Assembly: GCA_026168455.1 (NCBI GenBank)
Contig: JANSJX010000008.1
Location: 1,426,001-1,490,000 of the forward strand
Reading direction: 5' to 3'
DNA: 64,000 nt
Source: Theocolax elegans
Lineage: Eukaryota > Arthropoda > Insecta > Hymenoptera > Cerocephalidae
The notes beneath the pieces are model-generated. The model saw only the letters and a list, made by a program, of their open reading frames with translations, did no database searches and was not told the origin of the DNA. Shown in pieces: positions 53,850 to 64,000 of the stretch. Made by a program: the position numbers and the translations under genes. Position 1 is the stretch's first letter; every line of letters begins with the position of its first letter.

Positions 53850-56800
53850 TTATCACATACAGGACGCTTACTTACTAGTGCCACCAGATGGCGACACCCA
53901 AGTTTCCCAACAATCTCCACATCTACTTTCAAGAAGCAATTCACTTCAAGTAAACAGTATATTCACCGGGTGATGGCGCAAGTAGCATAGCTACATCGCC
54001 ACAAAAAGCGAAGAAGAAGAAGAAGTAAACAGTAAAGCGAGATGTTCTATTACAATATTACTAATGAAGAATTGAAGGATTCAATAAGTATAAGCGTCGT
54101 CCTAAACTCTGGAGATTGACAACGATCTTTTGGTTTCTTATTATGGACATGTAGTATTATTGGGAAGTAGGGAATGACGTATGCAAAAGAAAGACTAAAA
54201 GAGTATCCTGTGGAGGTAATTTGTTTTACTATGTCACCCTACTGTATGATCATTCTACATGCTACCATTATCATTTCTTTGCAGTTGAAGATACCAATTT
54301 TCTATCTTGCTAGTAAGACTTCTATAATACTAGTCCACCAATGATTGCAGAAACATTGTTATGGTTCCAATGACTTAGCCTTAGCTATTTGCATCTTTAA
54401 ACACGTTGGATAATAACATTCCTTGAAGCAGAAGTGCATCCAATTGTCAGAGTTGCATCTGTAGGAAATGAAGAGATACTGAGATCGTTTATGGCATTGA
54501 CGTGTTTATTTCATTTGCACATATTTGCACATTTAAACACATTAAATAATATCATTACTTTGAGGTTAAAGGTTGTAAACAATTGCTTCATGAACTTTTG
54601 TGTGATGTTATAAGTCACAGAATTTCTTATTACTTACAGAATTTATTATTATTACTACATTACCAATCCAAATGATTTTCAACGATTATTAGTTTTCGAC
54701 AATTGCCAGATTTATAACGTTAAGCAGAACATCATATATAAGTAAGTGACATAATTTTTGTTTAAGTTCTGATGCCAGAGATCACCAATTGAATTTATTT
54801 TACTAATAAATTAGTTGTGATACGTCTTATTTATATTAATAGACAAGAAATATATATTTACATTAATATATTTTAAATTTGAAAAATTATGTAAATTTTT
54901 ATTTTTAATGCATTACGATACTAGCAAGTTTAGACATTCATGTTGTATTTAAATTTTTATGAGTCGATTGTGTTAAGATGAAAGCAACAATAAAGGTAAA
55001 GTAATGAATAATTCAAAAGTGTAAATAAAGTTACTTTAATCGTACAGTTTATTTAAAACAAAATATTTTATGTTAAATAGACTGTTGAATTGAACAAATT
55101 GTATTTATAATTTTTGAAGTCAATGTAAGAATTTAAATTAAATTAAATAATGCTTTAAAACTATAATAATAAATGTACAGTATTAAAATAAAATTAAGTA
55201 TGTATTTAACAAAATCTATGATGTAAATGAAAATGACAAGCTTGCTTTCGCTTCAATATTACCAATATGAACTGATATTTACAATTAACCTAACTTGAAA
55301 TATTACCAATTATCTGTCCTTTGCAAACTACTAATATACTATAATATAATATAATATGCAGTTGTAAAATTGTTTTTCTGAAGCCTTCATGTTATATATA
55401 AATACTTATATTATTGGTTTTATTTACAGATACTGCAAAGGCTGTTGATGGTCGCTGACCAGTGCATTGACAATCTCTTGATCATTATCTATTTATCTTG
55501 GTCCAACTGACGTGCAAGAAAAATATTTCCATTGTACTACTGCTTGGTGATGATTTTATTATAGATTCACCTTCTCTTTCATCATCTCTCTGGAGCCTCT
55601 CCTTCATGAACTCTCTGAAGCCTCTCCTGCGTGAACTCTCTGAAGCCTCTCCTGCATGAACTCTCTGGACCTTCTCCTTCGTGAACCCTCTAATATTTCT
55701 TTGCAATACCCCAAGGAGCCTACTGCCTTCTAGCTATTGAAGAGGATGCATGCAAAAATCAACTCGCCATAACTAAAGGGTTTAGAAGGTAATACATTCT
55801 TATTGACCAGCTTATTTATTTTATTGATATGTGTAATAATTAATAAAATATAATATTAATGTATAACAATATTAATATATATTCTTTATATATATTAATA
55901 TTACTATAGAAATAATATTTCTTTAATAACTATGCTGCTTATTTGGACAAAGGGCACATCTATGTTGTACTGTAGGGCGCGATAAAAACTTCACATGTAT
56001 GACACTTTTACCACTCTTAATTTCAACCGATCAACATGCAGAAATTTGTTCAAGAGTTACCACTACGATTATTCTCTAAGTAATATATCAAAAAGTATTT
56101 CGAAAGTTTTAACTCTCTTTATGGTAAGCCTAGCAATTGACCTGCCTCGTTGTAACTGCAAATAGTTTCATGTGTTGTAGTTATACTTTCATCAATAAAA
56201 TATAATAGAATATTATAAGTCACATCGACCTTTCAAATTTCCATTGATGAAATGAAAGCTTCTACAAATAATATTGATAGTGCTTAGCATTTTTTATGTT
56301 ATAAGTAAATTTTCACAAGACCTTGAAATTTTTAACCAACATATAATAACTCACGGAGCACTTAATAATTGAATTTTCTACGAATACATAGGTACATACA
56401 TATATTCATTTGAGAAGTTTATTTTTACAATTTATCATTTTAATTTAATTTTATATTTAAAAAATTATTCAGCTTGAGAGGTTTTAAAGAGGCTGCGAAA
56501 TTGTAACTTATACATCACAGCTGAGGAAATAATCTATGATTTTAATTTTAATGTAAATTTGAGATGTTTAGATTTCAGGAAATACTATATTTTTAAAATA
56601 AGCATTTATTTATTAGAAATGATTTTATCAGTTTGATTGTGACTGATCTACGGACAAGTATATGTATGCACATTTATATAATCATTTTCTATAACATCAC
56701 AGTATAACAAATGTGGGTCTTAAATTTTTTATTTCAATTTTATACCTACTTACTTTATTGAATTAGATTTTGAAACATTGTTTATTTTAGCAATTTTTTA

Positions 56801-57246
56801 TTACGAATATAAAAGCACGTGTATTAGCTACACGTTTGACATTCGAGGACTTAATAAATTGTAAATTTCGATACATAAATTAAAGTAAATAAAATATATT
56901 TATTAAACTAAAAGTAAAAAAAGAAATCTCCTACACCGTGTACATACGCGTGAATACGTTCATTAATTAACTTTAAATAAACGTCTCAAATGAAGCATAA
57001 TATATATTCCTTATATTCTTACATATAATAACTCTTTATTAATACACCTTACTAATCTAAAATAATTATTAATTAAATATTCTAATATATTACTTTTTTG
57101 CAGGTGTAACATGACGAAGCGACTAGTCAGGACATGGGGAAGGTTAAATAGCTGAGGCGATGACTGCTTCTACCAGGATTCTGATTTACTTAACTGACAA
57201 CTTTATAGATAAATATAATTTTTACTTTTATATAATATTATATATA
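53850..57246. other. AT-rich stretch, possible non-coding transcript region
   Basis: Less repetitive than its surroundings and without long open frames. Acceptor-like sites (ATTTACAG at 55423-55430, TTTTGCAG at 57096-57103) precede short GC-richer blocks. A hairpin TGGCG...GTAGC.ATA.GCTAC...CGCCA lies near 53970-54000. No gene identified. Confidence 0.35.
55586..55694. repeat. 25-bp tandem repeat, four units plus a partial
   Basis: The unit is CTCTCTGAAGCCTCTCCTGC followed by (A/G)TGAA. The array makes an open frame on the minus strand, which is a by-product of the repeat. Confidence 0.9.
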
Positions 57247-58338
57247 TGGGAAATTCCATGTGCAGTGATCAAGTTAAAAAATAGAATTTTGTTTTAATCT
57301 ATGGAATTAGTTTATTATTATTGGAATCAGTAAAAAACTATTTGAGTAGAGTATAGCTAAATTTTTAGACCTGAATTTCAATTAGTACCAGAGCTGTAGC
57401 CAATCAATTAATATCACTTAATAACTCAAAATCTAACCATTTTTTCTTATAGACATTAAATTTGAAAAAGTTTATAAATTTCAAGAAGAATCTGCTGAAA
57501 TATTTAATTTATATTAGTTTAAAACATTGAATATATTTATAATTAATAAAAACCTTTATAGTAAAAAAAAGGGTTGTACAATCAAAAATATTTTATGCAT
57601 CCAAAAATGTAATTCATCGATGATTAATTACCTTCAATATGATACAAAGTGTGAGTGCGGCAGAGCATTTCAGACAAAGTTATGGTGTTTTTAGGCAAAT
57701 TTCTTAAAAAAAGAGAGTGAATGCATTTTATGAAAAAACAGAGTAACCGAATACTTGCATTCAAACAATATGGCACTATTATTCTTCAATAATACTTAAA
57801 TATACTATTTATTGATACTTTTCAATCTCAAAGCTGCTTACAAACACAAAACAGTAGGTATAAGCAGCTATACCTGTTATATAATTGGATTTATTGAAAT
57901 TATAAAAAGTTTCAGGTATTTATCCAATTATATAACAGGTATGCTGCTTACAAACACAAAACAGTAGGTATAAGCAGTTATAAACTGATTGTACAACCCT
58001 TTTTTTTACTATAAAGGTTTTTATTAATTATAAATATATTCAATGTTTTAAACTAATATAAATTAAATATTTCAGCAGATTCTTCTGGAAATTTATAAAC
58101 TTTTTCAAATTTAATGTATATAAGAAAAAATTGTTAGATTTCGAGTTATTAAGTGATAAAAATGGCCAAAATGTAATTTTTTTCAAAAAATTCGATTTTT
58201 TGATTGGCTACAGCTCTGGTACTAATTGAAATTCAGGTCTAAAAATGTAGCTATACTCTATTGAAGTAGTTTTTTACTGATTCCATACATTAAAACAAAA
58301 TTCTATTTTTTAACTGGAGCACTTCACATGGAATCTCC

Positions 58339-58340
<2 letters not shown>
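57247..58340. repeat. Fold-back transposable element, about 1.1 kb
   Basis: Arms run almost to the centre. Ends are TGGGAAATTCCATGTG and, reversed, TGGGAGATTCCATGTG, each abutting TA. Shared inverted segments include TTAAAAAATAGAATTTTGTT, CCAGAGCTGTAGCCAATCAA, TTATAGTAAAAAAAAGGGTT and CAATTATATAACAGGTAT. No coding region. The TA flanks suggest a Tc1/mariner-type mechanism, but the flanks are AT-rich and this is weak. Confidence 0.82.
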
Positions 58341-58373
<33 letters not shown>

Positions 58374-58377
<4 letters not shown>

Positions 58378-58775
58378 CTCAAAATTAATGGAATATATTA
58401 ATAAATATTATTAAATAAGAATAAAAAGAATGTACAAATTCTTAGAAATATAAAATATCAAAGTAATAAAAGTTATATTGCAAATAAGCAAAAAGCAGCA
58501 GAACATCAATACTAAAATCTTAATTAAACAATTTATTCTATTAAATATATATATACATATAATATATATTATATATATAATATGTATAATATGTATATAT
58601 ATATTTAATAGAATAAATTGTTTAATTAAGATTTTAGTATTGATGTTCTGCTGCTTTTTGCTTATTTGCAATATAACTTTTATTACTTTGATATTTTATA
58701 TTTCTAAGAATTTGTACATTCTTTTTATTCTTATTTAATAATATTTATTAATATATTCCATTAATTTTGAGTAAT
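58374..58775. repeat. 402-bp palindrome with essentially identical arms
   Basis: Runs from ATTACTCAAAATTAATGG to its exact complement CCATTAATTTTGAGTAAT. The outer ~165 bp of each arm are identical; only the AT-rich centre (about 58545-58605) differs. The same 86-codon frame therefore appears on both strands and is not a gene. Confidence 0.93.
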
Positions 58776-59085
58776 TATTAATTCAGTATTGTAATTTATT
58801 AACTTATTTGTAGATGCAGCATATCAAAGCGAATAACCAGGACATGAGATAGAATAACTACCAAGACTCTGATTGACCTAAGTACCATTTCTCAAGTTCA
58901 GTATGCTTTGCAGTGTTTAACACTCAAACAGAACATAGAAGAAATTTGCTGAAAAAAATTTAATTTAATTGAAGACAAATTAAATAATCAATAATTAGGT
59001 ATTGTTTACAATTAATTGTGTTTAATAATAACGCAATATAATAAATCTTTCTAAAAGACATTTAATTAAACGAATTATTTAAATA

Positions 59086-59091
59086 TTTATT
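59086..59091 (-). terminator. Poly(A) signal of the transposase-type gene
   Basis: AATAAA on the minus strand, about 20 nt after the stop codon. AT-rich DNA makes the motif common, but the position is right for a compact 3' end. Confidence 0.5.
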
Positions 59092-59109
59092 AGCTTCAAC
59101 AACAAAAGC

Positions 59110-59560
59110 TTATTCTATTAGTTTAAAATAAAAATCATTAAATTCATTCGGAATCAATCCATTGTTAATAAGGGTATTAAAATCTTTTTTCTTCTCTTCA
59201 TTTAATGGTATTTTTTCTGTATAGCACTGTTTTATTGTTCGATTGGTATGCATACTTGTTACTTCAATTGCTTTCTCACCATACCCATTTGTATAAACAA
59301 TTTTATTATTTTGGATACTAATTGATGACAGTTTTGAAATAGAAATATTTTTCCATTGCTTTTTTAAAACACTGTCAGCAAAATTCAAAAACTGAGATTG
59401 ACTAAACTCTTGCACTTCATATTTGGGAGCACTTACTTTAGCTTCACGTATTAAATTACACCATTGTTCTTGCGTGTAAATATTTTGATTCCTTGCTGCT
59501 CGCTCGATTACTGAATGCATGCAGTCTCCATCCATTTGCGTATGGCCTTTCACGAGATAA
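59110..59560 (-). CDS. Transposase-type gene, exon 6 (catalytic Glu, C-terminus)
   Basis: Completes SYLVKGHTQMDGDCMHSVIE across the intron (acceptor TTATAG) and continues to KLIE and stop TAA at 59110-59112. H567 and H576 with D571, D573 and E580 form the candidate third catalytic site. 451 nt. Confidence 0.92.
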
Positions 59561-62255
59561 CTATAATTTATGATTTTGCAATTAATGCTTATATTTCTTT
59601 CACGAACATATTATAAATTAGTAATTTTTTACCTGTGCTTGATTGAAATGTCTGTGTCTTCCGTGACCTTTAAATACATTGTATATAAAATACAATTTCG
59701 GTTTTGACCGCCACAATTGTCACTGTAAAATCGAAAATCTTTGTAACCTTTTCCAATTTTGTCGTGAATAAATTTCCACAAACAACTAGCGATTTCATTG
59801 GCCCCACGTTTTGCAATCGTTTCGTTCCATATAAAACAATGTCCTTCTTTAGACGCTAAGTCGAATATTGTTAAATTATAAATCGACAATTTTCTTTTAT
59901 AATAAAATGACGACGATTGAGCGCAAGGCACATTCAAAACCTTTTGTAAATCAAATGATGCACAGCAAATGGAAGAATCCTTTATTGCGGCTTCTTTATC
60001 ATTCTGCATACAATTTCTAGCATAAAGTTTATTTTTAATATGCAGATCTTGTTCATTTTTAAGAATTATCTTATCATTATCTGTTGCATTTTCAAATGCT
60101 GTGCATTGATCGCACTGATCTTTTTTCGGTCTCTGAAATGATAAATTGAAATAAGTACAAAATACGTCCCTATAATGATGTTTCGAAGCTATTTCACTCT
60201 CTTCTGAAATCTTCGTTTCCTTTTCATATTCTCTGTACATTTTATTTATCGTCAAATCACTTGACAGGTATTGACGAGATGACGACGCTCTGCAATAGTG
60301 GGAATCAACTTTTTCATACGATTCAATATGTTTTTTTACCGTCTCCGTTATTTCTGGTTTGATTTTCTTCCTTCTGTTTAAATGCTTCCCTCTTGCATCT
60401 GACGTTATTGTTTCACCAGTTGATGATAGCTTTTTCTTATTTTTAATTGTTCTCATCCATTTATCACTTATTCCTGTTAAACATATATGAAATTGCAATA
60501 ACTTTAGCTATTATAATAAACAGACAAAATAATAACAATATTTGTTAATCACCAAAAGTATGGAGGAACATAGTTTGGCAAACCTTAATCTTTTTGCCTT
60601 GAGCAATTAAAAAATATTGCCGAGCTATGCTTCTTCTAGGTTGACTGGAATGATGGTTCGGTGAATGTTGTATCGTTATGGTAGACTTATCGAGGTAGTC
60701 CCACTGTCGATTGTGGTCTGCTAATTTCCAAAATTCGTCAAATATTTGTAGCCTATTAACTAATGAAATGTTTTGTGAACATTTAAATCGACAGGAGGTG
60801 CATCCTGGACCCATTACTTTTTTTGAAATCGATCGTCCACTATTGGGATTACAAGCCGTTCCATTATTTGTGGCTTTCTTTGAAATATTTATATTCCAAT
60901 CGTCAGGCTTCCTTTTCCGTTTTCTTGTTAAAATTTGTTTAGATGCTTCTATAAAAAAATAATAGATTAATATTATTATTTCAATCTTTGAAAATATTTA
61001 ACTTTTTTATATTTTGTACCAAAATTATTATTTTTAGATTTATAAATTTTAAAATTTTTGATGCAAAAATTACTAATAAAATGTTAACATTCTAAATAAT
61101 CATTATTCATTATGTAAATATTTTCTACAAATTAATGTTCTTAATAATTAATTAAATGCGCTAAAGTTTTTAACATTGTAACAAATAATAGGTGATACAC
61201 GGTTAACTAAAGTGTACGAGTACGTGACGAGGAGATACATAGTTCTCAAAATGTTTATTATTTAAATTTTTAAAATCACATTAGTTTATAAACATTTTTA
61301 AAATATGTGTATAAATTTACCTGAAATATATGTATTTTCGGAATGAGAAGTGCTACCGTATGATTCGTAGTCGGATGCAGTGCGTTCAACGCAATTTAAG
61401 GAAATATCTAGACAAGAATCCATCATTTTTTCTTCAATTGCTCCATTAGAATTTTGAAACAATTCTACCGATTCCTCTTGTGGTAAATTTTGATTATTAA
61501 GTCCATTAGATTGTAAAATGTTTGCAAAGGAATACTTGAAATCAGAGCCTGTTAAATATACATTAAAGATTTTAGATTATAATTATAAAATATAGTAGAA
61601 TAAATGTTATATTATAATGTTTATATTATATACTTGAATTATTATTGTTTAGGGAAGAAGATGGATCATCGGATTGTGGAAATCCACAAATTGCTGCTGT
61701 CGATTCCTTCGTTGACCACTGGGAATCCGATGATAGTACTTGAGAAGTACTTGAAGTACTTTCGTTAATAAACGAATTAGTAGAGTCATTGTAATCAACG
61801 ATACTATCTCGGTATTCAGACCACCATTTTGTATCATAATTATCTAATAAAAAGAACCAGAATAAAATATGTTATTTGTAATAGTTGAAATAATTATTTT
61901 TATACCAACAAAAAAATTACTTTGGTAACAAAAATACTAATAATAATGAATACACGTACTATTATCTTTACACATTTATTGCGATCTAAAATAAATTCTA
62001 TAAACTTCTTTTAATAAGTAAACTAATTAATAAAATTTGAAATAAATATTAATTGCTAAATTATGTAAAATTGTATTTATCCATGTAAATAATATTGTAT
62101 TCTAAATGCCATAAATATGGGAAAAAACGACAAAATATTTTTTAGAATACATAGAACAAACATTTACTTTATTTTATTTTTACTAAATAATTTTATTTTT
62201 GCATTTAAATACATTAAAAAATATTATTTCTAACAATAATATACTTACTATCCAT
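59110..62255 (-). CDS. DDE (RNase H-like) transposase-type protein, intact six-exon gene, 710 residues
   Basis: Six exons (62249-62255, 61634-61843, 61321-61548, 60553-60948, 59633-60473, 59110-59560) join in frame with GT-AG introns of 72-405 bp to a 710-residue protein without a stop. Order: Ser/Asn-rich acidic N-terminus (1-148); basic nuclear-localisation run TRKRKRKP (156-163); Cys cluster CTSCRFKC (198-205); Lys/Arg-rich linker; CDQC zinc-knuckle-like pair (401-404); core with SFDLQ (D455), FYSDNCGGQNRN (D532) and KGHTQMDGDCMHSVIE (E580, with D571/D573 as alternatives), spacing typical of a D-D-E catalytic triad. Such proteins occur in multiple copies in insect genomes and resemble the DUF7869-like class; I cannot assign a named superfamily safely. 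A chosen start at MDNNYD gives Kozak CACAATGG. Intact transposon or domesticated gene are both open. Confidence 0.88.
59633..60473 (-). CDS. Transposase-type gene, exon 5 (catalytic core, first two Asp)
   Basis: Starts ISDKWMRTIKNKKK. Contains HHYRDVFCTYFNLSFQRPKK, DQCDQC, CCASFDLQKVLNVP and FRFYSDNCGGQNRN. The true start is the acceptor TTAACAG, not the upstream ATG of the open frame. Donor CACAG/GTAAAA. 841 nt. Confidence 0.92.
60553..60948 (-). CDS. Transposase-type gene, exon 4 (basic region and Cys cluster)
   Basis: ASKQILTRKRKRKPDDWN, then GPGCTSCRFKCSQNIS, RLQIFDEFWKLADHNRQWDY and RRSIARQYFLIAQGKKIKVC ending LHTFG. The Cys cluster and NRQWDYL stretch are shared by this insect family as I recall it. 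Acceptor TTATAG, donor TTTG/GTGATT, 396 nt. Confidence 0.88.
61321..61548 (-). CDS. Transposase-type gene, exon 3
   Basis: SDFKYSFANILQSNG to SHSENTYIS, acidic and Asn/Ser-rich. Acceptor AACAG, donor CAG/GTAAAT; 228 nt with phases that match exons 2 and 4. Not visible as a long open frame on its own because no ATG opens it. Confidence 0.85.
61634..61843 (-). CDS. Transposase-type gene, exon 2
   Basis: NYDTKWWSEYRDSIVDYN then a Ser/Thr/Asn-rich stretch ending LNNNNS. Acceptor TATTAG, donor CAA/GTATAT; 210 nt. A frame in another phase over this exon lacks this continuity and is a shadow. Confidence 0.85.
62249..62255 (-). CDS. Transposase-type gene, exon 1 (start)
   Basis: ATGGATA before donor GTAAGT. 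Only seven coding bases; exon 2 completes MDNNYD. The upstream frame stays open for more codons, but that part lies across the TATA box, so this ATG is preferred. Confidence 0.75.
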
Positions 62256-62385
62256 TGTGCGATGTGTACTCAAGCTGCAATTATGTGTAGGCTTTTTCCA
62301 ACGTCTTCCTCGAAAACTATGTTTACAAATAAACATTCCACATAATAAAATATTTGTGTTTCGTTTCTCTTCTTCCCTAGTCGAG

Positions 62386-62415
62386 TTTATACCCCCCGCC
62401 AAAGTATGAACCAAT
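62386..62415 (-). promoter_or_regulatory. TATA box and CCAAT box of the transposase-type gene
   Basis: On the minus strand GGTATAAAC places TATAAA at 62391-62386. An ATTGG (CCAAT on plus, 62411-62415) lies about 20 bp further upstream. Start of transcription expected near 62360, giving a ~100-nt leader before the ATG at 62255. Confidence 0.65.
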
Positions 62416-62912
62416 CAAGCGCGGCTCAACTGCGCAGACTCGACTCGGCGAGGAGTTAATAACAGCGTATGGCAGTGTTGTTAAAAGTGGCATCCCAGCG
62501 GTGCAGCGGTACCGCTTTGGCGGCGCGAAATTTAAAAATGTTTAAAAGTAGATAAAGGCCAATTAATTTTTTTCTTCATTTGATAATTAATATAAAAATA
62601 AAAAGAACAAAGTTATTCTAGAGAAATAATTAATAAAAAATAAAAATATGATATTTTATACTTTTAACTTACAAATAATATCAGTAATTTATTATTTATT
62701 TTATACTATTGAGAATAATTATTCTTTTACTTGTTATTACAATCTGTGTTGTAATAAAATCTTTCAAATAAGTTATTCTAATTACTATTAAATTCAAAGC
62801 AAATGCATTGCAACAATTAATTTATTTTTTGCATAAATAATTATAATAAAAATTAGATGTTATAACCAAAGTGTTCATTATTTTAATTAAAGCATATACC
62901 TTATTTAGCTAT
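62416..62912. other. Upstream region of the transposase-type gene
   Basis: GC-richer for about 110 bp upstream of the CCAAT box (to about 62525), then AT-rich. No terminal inverted repeat matching the other side of the gene was found here. Confidence 0.45.
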
Positions 62913-62920
62913 GTTTGTAG

Positions 62921-63919
62921 CAGGGATCCACAAATTTTTAATTATCCAATAATAATTAATAATTAAACTTTAATTATTAATTCTATCTTTTTATAATTAT
63001 AATTAAAATTTAATTATTACTTCTAACTTTTTTAATTAATAATTAACATTTAATTAATAATTTTATTTTTTTATAATTAAAAATTAAAATTTCAAATATT
63101 AATTATTATTGGATAATTAAAAAAATTTACATTGAGAAAAAAAACTTAGTTTTACACACTTAAAATTTCTTTGCACATACTATGCGTAAAATATTATTTT
63201 AAGCAATCCTTTTTGATGATGCGTAATACTGCATTTTAGATAAAGATGTAAGAAAAAGTTAACGAAATATTACTTCTCATTAATAGGGCATAAAGTGAAC
63301 TTCACACATACTTTACCCTGAGTAACGAACAACTTGTTTTATATCTTTGCATAAAATGCATTTTTACCCACTATCAAAAAGTGTGCGTAAAGTAACACTT
63401 TATGCATAGTATTTACCAAAATTTACACCCGCGAATAATTTTGCGTAAACTATTCATAAATTTTATTTTAAGCACGAGTTTGTATGCGTAAAGTTGCGCT
63501 TCTAAAGAAAAACGACTATTTCCTTACTAGGGTATAAGTGGAACTTCCACACATTTAACTCCAAGTGGCGTACAGCTTGTTTTTCTATCTTTGCGTAAAA
63601 TGCATTATTTTGCATCATAAAAAAGCGTGCGTGAAGTAGTACTTTAGGCATATTATGTGCAAAGTAGTTTCGTGTGTGTAAGACGAAGTTTTACGCATAA
63701 GAGTAACTTTGCACCAACTATGCGTAAACTTTTACTTTTCGGACTCTTTGAAAGTGCAACTCTAGGCACAGTATAAAAAAACTATTTTCAAACTTCCTGA
63801 TGTAAAATTTTTTATAATTAATAATTATATTTTTTATAATTAATAATTAATTTTTATTCTTAATAATACTTTTTTATATTTAATTAATTAATCACTTCGA
63901 TTAATTATTTACATCCCTG
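62921..63919. mobile_element. hAT-type non-autonomous element, about 1 kb
   Basis: Ends CAGGGATCCACAAA and, reversed, CAGGGATGTAAATAA. Flanks gtttgtag (62913-62920) and cattgtag (63920-63927) match at 6 of 8 positions, as expected of an old hAT target duplication. Subterminal DNA is rich in TAATTA. The interior has two direct copies (about 63284-63400 and 63538-63650) sharing TTCCACACAT/TTCACACATA, CTTTGCGTAAAATGCAT and TTTATGCATA-like motifs. No coding capacity. Confidence 0.75.
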
Positions 63920-64000
63920 CATTGTAGAATTATAGCATATTATTATAAATTTTTATATAATTTTTATTTTTTCATATTGTATTTATTGAAATACAAACTA

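Noticed and set aside
55485..55706. Minus-strand 73-codon frame with internal repeats
   Set aside because: The frame is created by a 25-bp tandem repeat and has no supporting start or splice context.
58411..58738. Identical 86-codon frames on both strands
   Set aside because: Product of the palindrome: the same AT-rich arm is read twice. The predicted Ile-rich peptide is not a credible protein.
61649..61837. 62-codon minus frame in the transposase gene
   Set aside because: Wrong phase. The neighbouring phase joins exons 1 and 3 without stops and gives MDNNYDTKWWSEYRDS.

Overview
The window looks like animal nuclear DNA, most likely from an insect and probably a hymenopteran. It is very AT-rich, has long introns and many simple repeats, and is crowded with small non-autonomous DNA transposons. 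It contains no operons, ribosome-binding sites or bacterial gene density. The order-level guess is inference; the insect call rests on the receptor gene described next.

Positions 1147-28187, minus strand: eleven consecutive coding exons of an AMPA/kainate-class ionotropic glutamate receptor closest to insect GluRIA. They run from the middle of the amino-terminal domain (28187) through S1, M1, the pore loop and M3 to the start of S2 (1147). All splice phases fit, giving about 566 residues. The first ~200 residues were not found in the window, and the end (rest of S2, M4, tail) lies off the left edge. One intron, 8597-8681, uses a GC donor instead of GT. The introns carry a tRNA-derived SINE with a 13-bp target duplication, a hAT element with an 8-bp duplication, a Tc1-like MITE, several fold-back elements and members of a dispersed MITE family.

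Positions 28188-53850: about 25 kb with no recognisable gene. It holds GC-richer islands, microsatellites, fold-back elements, a three-unit tandem repeat of ~172 bp, a GC-rich structured island (45990-46125), a TATA plus initiator promoter candidate (46658-46691), nested CACGTG-ended inverted repeats (48646-49398), sequences resembling hammerhead/Penelope motifs, and a 28-bp minisatellite.

Positions 53850-58960: an AT-rich zone with a 25-bp tandem repeat, a 1.1-kb fold-back element, a 402-bp palindrome with essentially identical arms, and a pair of diverged repeated blocks that each follow a splice-acceptor-like sequence.

Positions 59110-62255, minus strand: a complete, uninterrupted six-exon gene for a 710-residue protein with an RNase H-like DDE transposase appearance. 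It has its own TATA box, CCAAT box and poly(A) signal. This is the most interesting unit in the window: either an intron-bearing autonomous transposon still intact, or a domesticated transposase. The right edge (62921-63919) is a second hAT-type non-autonomous element.
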